In this document: in pieces, positions 43,399-51,147 of the stretch
Numbering within the stretch: the first letter of the stretch is position 1
How the letters are laid out: each line of letters begins with the position of its first letter
Origin: Bacteroidota bacterium
GTDB taxonomy: Bacteria; Bacteroidota; Bacteroidia; Chitinophagales; BACL12
Length of the DNA: 64,000 nt
Direction of reading: 5' to 3'
Assembly (NCBI GenBank): GCA_016718035.1
Contig: JADKEK010000004.1
Location: 62,001-126,000 of the forward strand
The notes under the pieces: generated by a model
Databases searched by the model: none
Told to the model about the DNA's origin: nothing
The model's input: the letters and a program-made list of their open reading frames with translations, nothing else
Translations under genes and position numbers: made by a program

Positions 43399-43963
43399 TT
43401 CGTTTTTCGAGATAGATTTTTAAATTGCGTTTACCATTTTGAATATAACTTTTTACTTTATTCAGGTCGTAACCGGTAATTTCGGCAACTTCTACATAAC
43501 TTTTATCCTGAAGGTAAAAAAGTGATATACATTCCTGCTGTTCATGGTTGAGGGTTTTTATACCTTCTTCCAGTTGCTGCAATTGCACTTCTTTCAAATC
43601 TACATCATCAAGATGCTCAATTGCCCCGATTTCCATAGAATTGCTTTCTTCATTTTCACCATTTTCGGTATCGAAGGTTACAATATCGTGCCGTTTTTGT
43701 TTGCGAATATGCATGAGGCACTGGTTTTTTGCCACCATGTACAGCCAACTTTTAAAGTGTTGCACATCGGTTTGGCGCAACTCACTCAGCAGCTTTTCGA
43801 ATACAAACATGGTGGTATCCTGCGCTTCATCCATGTTTTTAAGGTACTTCATACAAACGCCCAAAACCAGGTGTGCGTAGCGTTTGAACAATTCACCGGC
43901 GTACTTACTTTCTCCGGAGCGTTTGTATTCGCTCAGCAGCTCCTCATCGCTGAGGTTGCTCAT
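43391..43963 (-). CDS. ECF-type RNA polymerase sigma factor
   Basis: A sigma-70 family factor of about 190 residues beginning MSNLSDEELLSEYKRSGESKY. Region 2 has LVLGVCMKYLKNMDEAQDTTMFVFEKLL and FKSWLYMVAKNQCLMHIRKQK. Region 4 has LNHEQQECISLFYLQDKSYVEVAEITGYDLNKVKSYIQNGKRNLK. The long acidic linker (residues about 100-130) is a common feature of Bacteroidota ECF factors. It is the first gene of an operon with the TonB-fused anti-sigma factor. The ATG at 43963 is preferred to a further upstream ATG, because homologues begin a few residues before the S-D-E-E-L-L motif. Confidence 0.92.
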   Translation of the reverse strand: MSNLSDEELLSEYKRSGESKYAGELFKRYAHLVLGVCMKYLKNMDEAQDTTMFVFEKLLSELRQTDVQHFKSWLYMVAKNQCLMHIRKQKRHDIVTFDTENGENEESNSMEIGAIEHLDDVDLKEVQLQQLEEGIKTLNHEQQECISLFYLQDKSYVEVAEITGYDLNKVKSYIQNGKRNLKIYLEKRNV

Positions 43964-44010
43964 TTTTTTTGAACGGGAGAAAAGTAGTTGTAACACAGAA
44001 TCAGATAAAA

Positions 44011-45336
44011 TTAACGAATTGATGTCGAATTTACCATGCTTGGTTCAGTGGTTGGGACTATTGCAGCTGCCTGATGTTCAGTATCTGTCTGATTTGTAGC
44101 CTTATGCGGGGCATGTGGATGCCATCCAAAAGTGAGCATAAGAAAAATGAATCCGATGATATACCCAACTATAACAAACCAACCACCTTTTAACCAGGCT
44201 CCGACAGATTTTGCTCCCGGATACATATTGGTAATGGCAACGCCTGCGCTGGAGCCAAACCAAATCATACTGTCTCCAAACCCAACAGCGTAAGCTAACA
44301 TTCCCCAGTCGTAACCACCCTGATCTAAGGCCAGTTTGGTGAGTGGAATATTGTCGAAAACGCTGGAAATGAAGCCTAATACAAACGTGGTTTCCCAGGA
44401 AGCTGTCGGCAAAGCATTAACCGGCATCATAGAAGCCATAAGCACCAAACTCAACAAGAATATGGTTCCCGGAACGGCTTTTTGTAATTCTTCCCACTCA
44501 ATTCGGGTAATTAATGCGCCAATAATAATTGCCGCCCAAACCCCTGCGGCAGGAAAATCTAATATAAAATTAGCAGCAATAGCTCCTGCCAAAATCATAA
44601 AACAAACCACCAGTTTTTTGTAGTCGATTTTTGGCGATTCGTATTTCCCTTTGAGCATAGGATGATATTTATGTTGCAGAATAGCTGCGAAAATGCCAAA
44701 AAACAAAAATGCCGGAATTGCTGCGGCATATGCATGAATAACGTTCAATGGGTTAACGCCATCTATCCACATCATAGTGGTAGTAGTATCACCTAATACA
44801 GAGCCCGAACCTCCGCCGTTACTGGCGGCAACAATAGCTGCAATATATCCGATATGCACTTTACCTCTGAAAACAACATGCGCAATACTGCCACCAATCA
44901 TGGCTGCAGCTATATTGTCGAGAAAAGAAGAAAGTACAAACACACAAATAAGTAATACAAAAGGTCCTTTCCAATCGTGAGGAAGAACCTTGGGAAGTAG
45001 TTTTGGAATATGAGAATCTTCAAACAATTTGGCTAAAATGGCAAAGCCTAGTAGCAAACCCAATAAATTTAATAGCACCGACCATTCTTCCTGCAAATGG
45101 TGGCCAAGATTGAACTGCAAAAATCCAATTTTGAGCAAAAGGACAGCAGCCAGACCGCTCAAAGCCACTTTTAGCACGTGTTTGTGCATGAGAGCAATAC
45201 CCAATAAGGTGAGTCCAAACAAAATAAACTCCACCGGTATACCGGCAAAGTCAATACTTTTACCCGAGCCATCACCTGCAAATACAGCCAACGGAAGCAG
45301 TAATACCCCTAAAACAAAAGCAATTTTTTTATACAT
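44011..45336 (-). CDS. nhaD: NhaD-like Na+/H+ antiporter (ArsB/NhaD superfamily)
   Basis: A 441-residue inner-membrane protein with about 11-12 membrane segments. The conserved VFVLSSFLDNIAAAMIGG loop, AAIVAASNGGGSGSVLGDTTTTMMWIDG and FISSVFDNIPLTKLALDQ motifs fit NhaD antiporters, in which paired S/N/D-rich re-entrant loops carry the ion site. The first 20 residues look like a cleavable signal, as reported for some NhaD proteins. The C-terminus is a short hydrophilic tail. A citrate or other anion transporter of the same superfamily is the alternative. The reverse-strand -7 element TATTTTTG at 45356-45363 lies 20 nt upstream. Confidence 0.85.
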   Translation of the reverse strand: MYKKIAFVLGVLLLPLAVFAGDGSGKSIDFAGIPVEFILFGLTLLGIALMHKHVLKVALSGLAAVLLLKIGFLQFNLGHHLQEEWSVLLNLLGLLLGFAILAKLFEDSHIPKLLPKVLPHDWKGPFVLLICVFVLSSFLDNIAAAMIGGSIAHVVFRGKVHIGYIAAIVAASNGGGSGSVLGDTTTTMMWIDGVNPLNVIHAYAAAIPAFLFFGIFAAILQHKYHPMLKGKYESPKIDYKKLVVCFMILAGAIAANFILDFPAAGVWAAIIIGALITRIEWEELQKAVPGTIFLLSLVLMASMMPVNALPTASWETTFVLGFISSVFDNIPLTKLALDQGGYDWGMLAYAVGFGDSMIWFGSSAGVAITNMYPGAKSVGAWLKGGWFVIVGYIIGFIFLMLTFGWHPHAPHKATNQTDTEHQAAAIVPTTEPSMVNSTSIR

Positions 45337-45355
45337 ATAGTAAACTATGGAAAAT

Positions 45356-45363
45356 CAAAAATA
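45356..45363 (-). promoter_or_regulatory. -7 element of the NhaD-like gene
   Basis: The reverse strand reads TATTTTTG, an exact TAnnTTTG match, 20 nt upstream of the start. It is divergent from TATTTTTG at 45430-45437, which serves the gene at 45456. Confidence 0.5.
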
Positions 45364-45429
45364 GAACTATTTTGTGCATAACGGATTTTGGTTGTGGAAA
45401 GATATTAATGGATATCTATACATATGTAG

Positions 45430-45437
45430 TATTTTTG
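45430..45437 (+). promoter_or_regulatory. -7 element of the lutB-like gene
   Basis: TATTTTTG matches TAnnTTTG exactly and lies 18 nt before the ATG at 45456. Confidence 0.5.
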
Positions 45438-45455
45438 TGCAGTTGCGCGCAATAA

Positions 45456-46841
45456 ATGTCGAACTTACTACAAACATTTTTACAAAAAGCAGACACCAAA
45501 GCTTTCGATGCTGAACATAAACGCAAGTTGTTGTTCAATATTGGAAAATATAATGCCACGGTGGTAAAGGGCAAAAAACAATATGCCGATTTAGAATACG
45601 TTCGCAAAAAAGCCAAAAATATTAAGTGGAAGGTGATGGAAAATCTCGATAAATATCTTATCGAATTTGAAACCAACTTTACAGCAAACGGAGGAAAAGT
45701 AATTTGGGCTAACGATGAAAAGGAAGCCCAACAGGAAATTCTTAAAATTCTTCAGAAGAAAGAAGCCAGAATGGTAGTTAAAGCCAAAAGTATGGCCACT
45801 GAAGAAATTCATCTCAACGAATTTTTAGGGGAACACAATATTGAAAGTGTTGAAACCGATTTAGGGGAATACATTCAGCAGCTGGATGGAGAAGCGCCTT
45901 ATCATATTGTTACACCGGCAATGCATAAAAGTAAAGATGATGTTGCCAAATTGTTTAACGAGAAATTAGGAACAGACCTCAATCTTACTGCACAGGAATT
46001 AACCCTGGTTGCCAGAAAAAACCTGCGCCAAAAATATGTTCAGGCTGATGTAGGTTTTAGTGGTGCCAATTTTATTTTACCTGATATTGGCGGAATAGCT
46101 GTTACCGAAAACGAAGGTAATGGACGTCTTAGCACCAGTTTTCCTAAAACACATATCGTGGTTGTAGGTATCGAAAAAATGCTTACTAGTGTAAACGATT
46201 TAAATTTATTTTGGCCATTGTTATCTACGTTTGGAACTGGTCAAAAAGTAACTGTTTATAATACCATTTTCACCGGACCTAAAAAAGAGGTTGAGTCTGA
46301 TGGTCCCGAAGAAATGTATGTTGTGTTGTTGGACAATGGTCGTTCAAAATTACTAGCAGAAGAAAGACAACGCGAAGCTTTATATTGTATCAGATGCGGC
46401 TCATGCTTAAATGCATGTCCTGTATATAAAAATATTGGAGGCCATACTTATGGCACCACTTATTCCGGCCCAATTGGGTCGATAATATCTCCGCATTTTA
46501 AGGGGATGGACGAATTTAAACACCTGAGCAATGCATCCAGTTTATGCGGCAATTGCACCGAGGTATGTCCAATGAATATTGAGTTACACAGTTTATTATT
46601 ATATAATAGAAACGAAGCCGTTGAAAAAGGGTATACCACATTTACCGAAAGAACAGTTTGGAAACTTTGGCGTCGTTCAATGCTGAGCAGAAAAAGTATG
46701 GAAAAACCATCGCCCGGCATTAAAAATATGGCACTCAAAATGCTCTTCAAAAATTCATGGGGAAAACGCCGTGAAATGTTTACTATAGCGCCTAAATCAT
46801 TTAATAAAATGTGGGCCGAAAAGTTTCCACCAACAGAGTAA
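45456..46841 (+). CDS. lutB: LutB/LldF-like lactate utilisation iron-sulfur protein
   Basis: A 461-residue cytosolic protein with a DUF162-like (LUD) domain at about 60-300 and a ferredoxin domain with CIRCGSCLNACPVYK (about 310) and CGNCTEVCPMNIELH (about 368), giving two 4Fe-4S sites. SGANFILPDIGGIAVTENEGNGRL is a clear LutB motif. LutABC oxidises L-lactate to pyruvate, and LutB is the central electron-carrying subunit. LutA and LutC homologues are not beside it, so this may be a stand-alone copy or the other genes lie elsewhere. Length is normal. Confidence 0.92.
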   Translation: MSNLLQTFLQKADTKAFDAEHKRKLLFNIGKYNATVVKGKKQYADLEYVRKKAKNIKWKVMENLDKYLIEFETNFTANGGKVIWANDEKEAQQEILKILQKKEARMVVKAKSMATEEIHLNEFLGEHNIESVETDLGEYIQQLDGEAPYHIVTPAMHKSKDDVAKLFNEKLGTDLNLTAQELTLVARKNLRQKYVQADVGFSGANFILPDIGGIAVTENEGNGRLSTSFPKTHIVVVGIEKMLTSVNDLNLFWPLLSTFGTGQKVTVYNTIFTGPKKEVESDGPEEMYVVLLDNGRSKLLAEERQREALYCIRCGSCLNACPVYKNIGGHTYGTTYSGPIGSIISPHFKGMDEFKHLSNASSLCGNCTEVCPMNIELHSLLLYNRNEAVEKGYTTFTERTVWKLWRRSMLSRKSMEKPSPGIKNMALKMLFKNSWGKRREMFTIAPKSFNKMWAEKFPPTE

Positions 46842-46967
46842 TACACAAAGGTGGTTTAAGTTTCATGTGTCGGGGTTTAGTCTGCTTGTTTTGCCGGGAG
46901 ATGCTCAATAATCCACAATAGACAATATTTTTTAACGTATAGGCGTTTGTTTACCAAACTCACATGT

Positions 46968-48305
46968 ATGCGTATTTTATTTGCTACCCTATTTGTAATT
47001 AGTATAATTGAATTATCTGCGCAATCACAACCCATTACCTTTTCGGTGTATTTTGAAAAAGGGAAAGCTGATATTAATCCGGCCGATGTTTTAACAATAA
47101 ACGATTTTTTAGCACTCGCTAAGGACTCATCCTATAATGCTGTTTTTTTAAAAGGATATGCCGACCCGGATGGCACGAATGCCGACAATATGAGTTTGTC
47201 GGAGCAGCGTGTAAATAATGTGGCAGGTATGTTTTATACAAAACGGTATACAGTTGAATCAAAATATTTTGGTGAAACCATTGCCATTAATAAAAATAAA
47301 ACAGAAGCTGAAAAAGCTATGAACCGAAGGGTAGATATTATTTTGTGGACTGATTTTAAACTAGCACAAAAAAATAAAAAACCACAAGTATTTATTGTAT
47401 CTCCCAACCGAACAATTGAATTTACAGCAGCAGAAGGTACCAGAATAAAAATACCTGCTAACAGTTTAGTATATGAAAATGGCAACACACCTAATGGCGA
47501 TGTAAAAATTGAAATTACTGAATTTTATTCGATGTTAGATATTGTTAATCAGCAGCTTTCCACTACGTCGAATGGGAAGGTGTTGGAGTCTGCCGGTATG
47601 ATTAATATTGAGGCTACGAGAAATGACAATCCCTTGCGCTTAAAGGGCGGAACCTTGATGGATGTTCAATTTGCCGAACGCGCAGAAAACGATGGGTTTG
47701 GATTATTTTACGGAAATGAAAATGCCAGAACACAAGTAGTGAACTGGACTCCGGCTGCAAATCCCACCGAAATTGATAAAACATGGAATATTTCCGGTGC
47801 CAAATTATTTGTGACTGATACCATAGAAAAATGGAGAAGTAAATTCGATTATAATAATTTAGGTCAGCGCATAAAAGTTACTGAAAGATGGGAAGAAACA
47901 AAAGGCACTTCTTTTGACACGTTAATTTTAGATAAAACAATTAATGCTAATAAAATTATACTGCAGGCTACGCGATTAGGTTGGATAAATTGCGATCAAT
48001 TTTATGATGATAAACAACCAACAATTGAATTATATGTTGATGCTGTTCGCGAATACAAAACAGATATTGTATTAATATTTACGGACAGAAAAGGCATGAT
48101 ACTTCCCGCCACTGCAGGTGATGGAAGATTAGTTTTTAGTAATGTGCCTAAAGGAGAAAAAGCGATAATTACAGGTGTAGGTTCTGCTGAAGGGAAGTTG
48201 TTTTTCGCTAAACATGATGTAATTACAGGTGAAAATGCAATAAAACTTGACATGAAAGAAACACCAATTGCAACAATTAACGAACAATTGGCTGTTTTAA
48301 AATGA
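46968..48305 (+). CDS. OmpA-like exported protein with C-terminal beta-rich domains
   Basis: A 445-residue protein. The signal peptide is MRILFATLFVISIIELSAQS. An OmpA-like peptidoglycan-binding domain follows at about 25-125 (YFEKGKADINPAD, LKGYADPDGTNADNMSLSEQRVNNV, AMNRRVDIILW), placed at the N-terminus instead of the usual C-terminus. The rest (about 140-445) is beta-rich, with RIKIPANSLVYENGNTPNGDVKIEITEFYSMLDI, and resembles parts of Bacteroidota surface or periplasmic proteins with a ZU5-like G-T-x-x-x-I-P-A-N segment. The start at 46968 is taken for the signal peptide; an in-frame TTG at 46947 is unlikely. Confidence 0.85.
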   Translation: MRILFATLFVISIIELSAQSQPITFSVYFEKGKADINPADVLTINDFLALAKDSSYNAVFLKGYADPDGTNADNMSLSEQRVNNVAGMFYTKRYTVESKYFGETIAINKNKTEAEKAMNRRVDIILWTDFKLAQKNKKPQVFIVSPNRTIEFTAAEGTRIKIPANSLVYENGNTPNGDVKIEITEFYSMLDIVNQQLSTTSNGKVLESAGMINIEATRNDNPLRLKGGTLMDVQFAERAENDGFGLFYGNENARTQVVNWTPAANPTEIDKTWNISGAKLFVTDTIEKWRSKFDYNNLGQRIKVTERWEETKGTSFDTLILDKTINANKIILQATRLGWINCDQFYDDKQPTIELYVDAVREYKTDIVLIFTDRKGMILPATAGDGRLVFSNVPKGEKAIITGVGSAEGKLFFAKHDVITGENAIKLDMKETPIATINEQLAVLK

Positions 48306-48336
48306 CAAAATCCGGCCAGATTTATGAAAAGGCCGG

Positions 48337-48355
48337 AAATCCGTCCCGGATTTTT
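48337..48355 (+). terminator. Terminator after the OmpA-like gene
   Basis: AAATCCG (48337-48343) and CGGATTT (48347-48353) form a 7-bp stem with the 3-nt loop TCC and a short T-tract. A second dyad, TCCGGCC/GGCCGGA (48311-48317 and 48331-48337), lies just before it. Confidence 0.7.
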
Positions 48356-48518
48356 AACCTTGTTATTTTGCCTTAAACCCTTGTCGGTATTGAATTTTGT
48401 GGAACCGGTATTTGAACGGGCAAGACATTTTAATGCAAATGAGACTGGAAGTGGGACAAATGTGTATTTGAGAGTTGTATGTTTATACATGAATTTTGGA
48501 TCATCAAAACGAAAAGTT

Positions 48519-48848
48519 ATGTTGAGTCCAGAAAATTTAAAAAAGATACTTCCGGGAATTGTTACACGAGTTGCAATTAATTACCCTATAGCCTATATCA
48601 ATTCCGTATCGTTTATTGTAAAAAATAAAATGGTAGCTGCTTGTTTTTGGAATGAGAAAAAAAACAGCTCTGCACTACCATCATCTTTTGCTTTAGGTTC
48701 TGATAGTAAAAGTGGTTGTTTTATATTTCATGCTACAGATGAAATTCACAATAGTGAAATTGAAATTACCGGTACAGATGAACGTGGCAACGACTTTATA
48801 GTTTCTTTACCTTATCACCATTTGATTAATTACCGATTAGCTTCATAA
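48519..48848 (+). CDS. Small protein of unknown function, tandem paralogue A
   Basis: I do not recognise this family. From the ATG at 48519 it is 109 residues (MLSPENLKKILPGIVTRVAI...). The longer frame from 48324 has no coding character upstream of this Met. It aligns with the protein at 49112 over its length: helix NLKKILPGIVTRVA, then YPIAYINSVSFIVKNKMVAACFW, then a beta-rich end (IEITGTDERGNDFIV). Cys and aromatic residues are shared. It has no signal peptide or membrane helix. The context (after an OmpA-like gene) says little about function. Confidence 0.6.
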   Translation: MLSPENLKKILPGIVTRVAINYPIAYINSVSFIVKNKMVAACFWNEKKNSSALPSSFALGSDSKSGCFIFHATDEIHNSEIEITGTDERGNDFIVSLPYHHLINYRLAS

Positions 48849-49111
48849 GTAACTCCACTTTTGAAAAGGTTTTAGGTGGTTTTATACCATTTCCGGAACC
48901 TGCATTTCTCAACACCGGATTCATATAGTCGATACTACACTGATTTTTGTCGTTACAAATAATTGCCCCAAAGTGCCTGTTTATAAGGGCTGCTGACATT
49001 CAACTGAGGCAAACGGGTGCTTGCTAATAAAAAACTTTACTGATACGCTTCAATATTTGTATTTGAATTTGCGTTATAAGGTTAGCATTTTTGACCTTGT
49101 AATCAGCACAC

Positions 49112-49396
49112 ATGTTCAACCGGAAAAATATAGAACACATAATAGCAAGGGTAGTTACTCAAAGCGCCCTTACATTGCCGGTAGCCTATATACAATCCAT
49201 TGTATTTTTTAATGGTAAAACAAAAATTGCGGACTGTTCATGGGAGCATTTTCAGCAAAACGGCAATTTGCAATTTTATGATGGAGATGATTTGACAAGT
49301 GAATTAATATACACACCAACTGTAGTAGTACATGCTGTTGATATGGATGGAACGGTTCGAGAATTTACCACTGCATTTGGCAATTTATTTGAGTAA
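49112..49396 (+). CDS. Small protein of unknown function, tandem paralogue B
   Basis: A 94-residue protein, MFNRKNIEHIIARVVTQSAL..., related to the preceding gene. Shared positions include N-I/L-x-x-I-x-x-x-V-T, P-V/I-A-Y-I-x-S-V/I, the K-x-A-x-C-x-W segment and a final V-x-A-x-D-x-x-G-x-x-x-x-F. It is the shorter copy. There is no signal or membrane segment. About 263 nt separate the two genes, in which I see nothing else. The family is unknown to me. Confidence 0.65.
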   Translation: MFNRKNIEHIIARVVTQSALTLPVAYIQSIVFFNGKTKIADCSWEHFQQNGNLQFYDGDDLTSELIYTPTVVVHAVDMDGTVREFTTAFGNLFE

Positions 49397-49425
49397 AACA
49401 GTTTTTTTCATACTTGGTAGATAAA

Positions 49426-49458
49426 GGAGTCAGGAGAGGAGCCTGATTCCTTTTTTTT
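49426..49458 (+). terminator. Terminator after paralogue B
   Basis: GGAGTCAGG (49426-49434) pairs with CCTGATTCC (49442-49450), with one G-T pair, and eight T follow. Confidence 0.88.
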
Positions 49459-49493
49459 ATGCCTTTTTTTGTGCAAAATTGCCGAAATCGGTA

Positions 49494-49515
49494 ATTATAT
49501 GTCATTACATATAAT
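49494..49515. promoter_or_regulatory. 9-bp inverted repeat upstream of the FN3 gene
   Basis: ATTATATGT (49494-49502) and ACATATAAT (49507-49515) form a perfect dyad with the 4-nt spacer CATT. It lies in a 388-nt gene-free stretch that also holds the terminator at 49426 and a TTTTG-type -7-like sequence near 49662-49669. A regulator site or a weak RNA hairpin is possible. Confidence 0.4.
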
Positions 49516-49784
49516 GTTCCCCAAATACTCCAAACCATTGTATTTGAGCTATTTACATAGAACGTTTCACGGCGTTCCCACTATTTTTCTGTTAAAAATG
49601 TATGTATATACACTGGAAATACAAAAATTCTGTATTGGTTAGTTGTATTTTATCGCCACACTTTTGTATCGTGATTAGTAAACAATATTAATTATTACTA
49701 ATTACGAGGCAACAATTTATCCGGCCGATAAATATACTCAAAAGGACATGCACAATTTAATTCACTTTTTAAATTGAAATTATT

Positions 49785-50693
49785 ATGAAAAAATTAAACT
49801 CATTATCGCTTATTGCAACATTATTATTAATGATTGCTTACAACACTTCTAATGCACAATGCGTTACACCAACAGGATTAACTGCTACAGTGGCTGATGC
49901 TACATCAATGAATTTATTATGGGCTGCTGTTGACGGTGCTGATGATTACACTATTAATATTCAGGAAGGTCCTGATAATCCGGTTAATTATGATGTAACC
50001 ATTACAGATGTTGCCGGTACTTCATATTTAGCTGCGGGCCTGACTGCCAGCACTAATTATAAATTTAAAGTAAGAACTAATTGTGGCGGTGATCATTCAT
50101 CATGGTCTGAATATTTTTATTTTACAACAGGATTTGCCGGAGGTGGTGGTTCATGTGATGCACCAACAGGATTAGCGGCACTTGATATAACAGCAACTTC
50201 TGCTGCTTTAACCTGGGATGTTTTAGATGCTGCCAGCAAATACAGAATTCGCGTTGAAGATGGAAGTGGTAATCCGGTTCCATTTACAGCAACATTGGGT
50301 TCAGTAACTAATACCACAACAATTACAGGATTAAATCCTTCATCCAACTACAAATTTAAAGTTCGTGGTCGTTGCCCATCAGGTTCAGGAAGCTGGAGCG
50401 ATTGGTTTGATTTTTCTACCATTGCAGGTCGCCTTGGAACAAACGAAGCAGGTTTGATGGTATATCCAAATCCGGCACAAAATGTAGTAACTATTCAAAT
50501 TGCAACAAATGAATTGACTACACAAATTCAACTAATTGACCTTACAGGAAAAGTAGTTTACCAAAATGAAATTTTAGCAGGTGCAGCAACAGCTGTTGAA
50601 TTATCTGTTAACGATTTAGCTGCCGGTATTTATCAGGTAGTTAGTGTTGCCGGTAATCAGGTTCAAACAACAAAATTGGTTGTGACTAAATAA
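49785..50693 (+). CDS. Secreted two-FN3-domain protein with T9SS sorting domain
   Basis: A 302-residue exported protein: signal peptide (1-24, ending SNAQ), two fibronectin type III domains (about 25-115 and 124-215; each begins C-x-x-P-T-G-L and contains NYKFKVR and SWS) and a T9SS type A tail (about 222-302, MVYPNPAQNVVTIQ...GIYQVVSVAG). No catalytic domain is present, so it is probably a structural or adhesive surface protein. It is monocistronic with a strong terminator at 50719-50750. Confidence 0.9.
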   Translation: MKKLNSLSLIATLLLMIAYNTSNAQCVTPTGLTATVADATSMNLLWAAVDGADDYTINIQEGPDNPVNYDVTITDVAGTSYLAAGLTASTNYKFKVRTNCGGDHSSWSEYFYFTTGFAGGGGSCDAPTGLAALDITATSAALTWDVLDAASKYRIRVEDGSGNPVPFTATLGSVTNTTTITGLNPSSNYKFKVRGRCPSGSGSWSDWFDFSTIAGRLGTNEAGLMVYPNPAQNVVTIQIATNELTTQIQLIDLTGKVVYQNEILAGAATAVELSVNDLAAGIYQVVSVAGNQVQTTKLVVTK

Positions 50694-50718
50694 GTTTTTA
50701 CGACGTATATATGAAAAG

Positions 50719-50750
50719 AAGGGGTACAGTGAAAGCTGTGCCCTTTTTTT
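50719..50750 (+). terminator. Terminator after the FN3 gene
   Basis: GGGTACAG (50722-50729) and CTGTGCCC (50736-50743), with one G-T pair, are followed by seven T. Confidence 0.88.
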
Positions 50751-51135
50751 GTGCTATTATATCAACATGACTTTAAAATTAAATTGCTTTACAACCAACC
50801 GTTTTTCTTATTAAATATTTTCTTGCTATTCGATTTATTGGTTGTAATTAAATGGGTAAAACCGGGCACAACTTTAAACAATTAAAATTGGCATTACTAC
50901 TGCACAACATAGCCCGGATTGGACCGGAAACAAACAGCCAATGTGCTGATGCGCGCAGCGTCCGCTGAGGTGGATGCTAATTAAACAGCCGAATTTGGGC
51001 GGAGATAACATTTGGCGTTTGTTGGAGGGGAAAGCCGGTTGTGCCGTAACTGGCGTGCAGGATGTTGCTGCTCCAAAAATTTTACCACCGGATTAAAGGG
51101 CTGGTGCGGGTTATCATGGAGCGGGGATTTCGTTG
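50751..51135. other. Gene-free stretch before the E1 gene
   Basis: No gene, tRNA or strong hairpin seen. 50940-51110 is noticeably richer in G and C than its surroundings and contains AACAGCC, the same word that begins the repeats at 58235 and 58333. Confidence 0.4.
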
Positions 51136-51143
51136 TAACTTTG
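51136..51143 (+). promoter_or_regulatory. -7 element of the E1 gene
   Basis: TAACTTTG matches TAnnTTTG and ends 4 nt before the ATG at 51148, predicting a leaderless transcript. Confidence 0.6.
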
Positions 51144-51147
51144 CGCC

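Noticed and set aside
42947..43423. Plus-strand frame over the anti-sigma gene
   Set aside because: It is a long antisense frame produced by the codon pattern of the real gene, with low-complexity Ser/Ala/Cys sequence.
48324..48518. N-terminal extension of small paralogue A
   Set aside because: It starts inside the terminator hairpins, and similarity to paralogue B begins only at the ATG at 48519.
50900..51120. tRNA or small RNA in the GC-richer stretch before the E1 gene
   Set aside because: No cloverleaf, TTCRA arm or terminator could be drawn.
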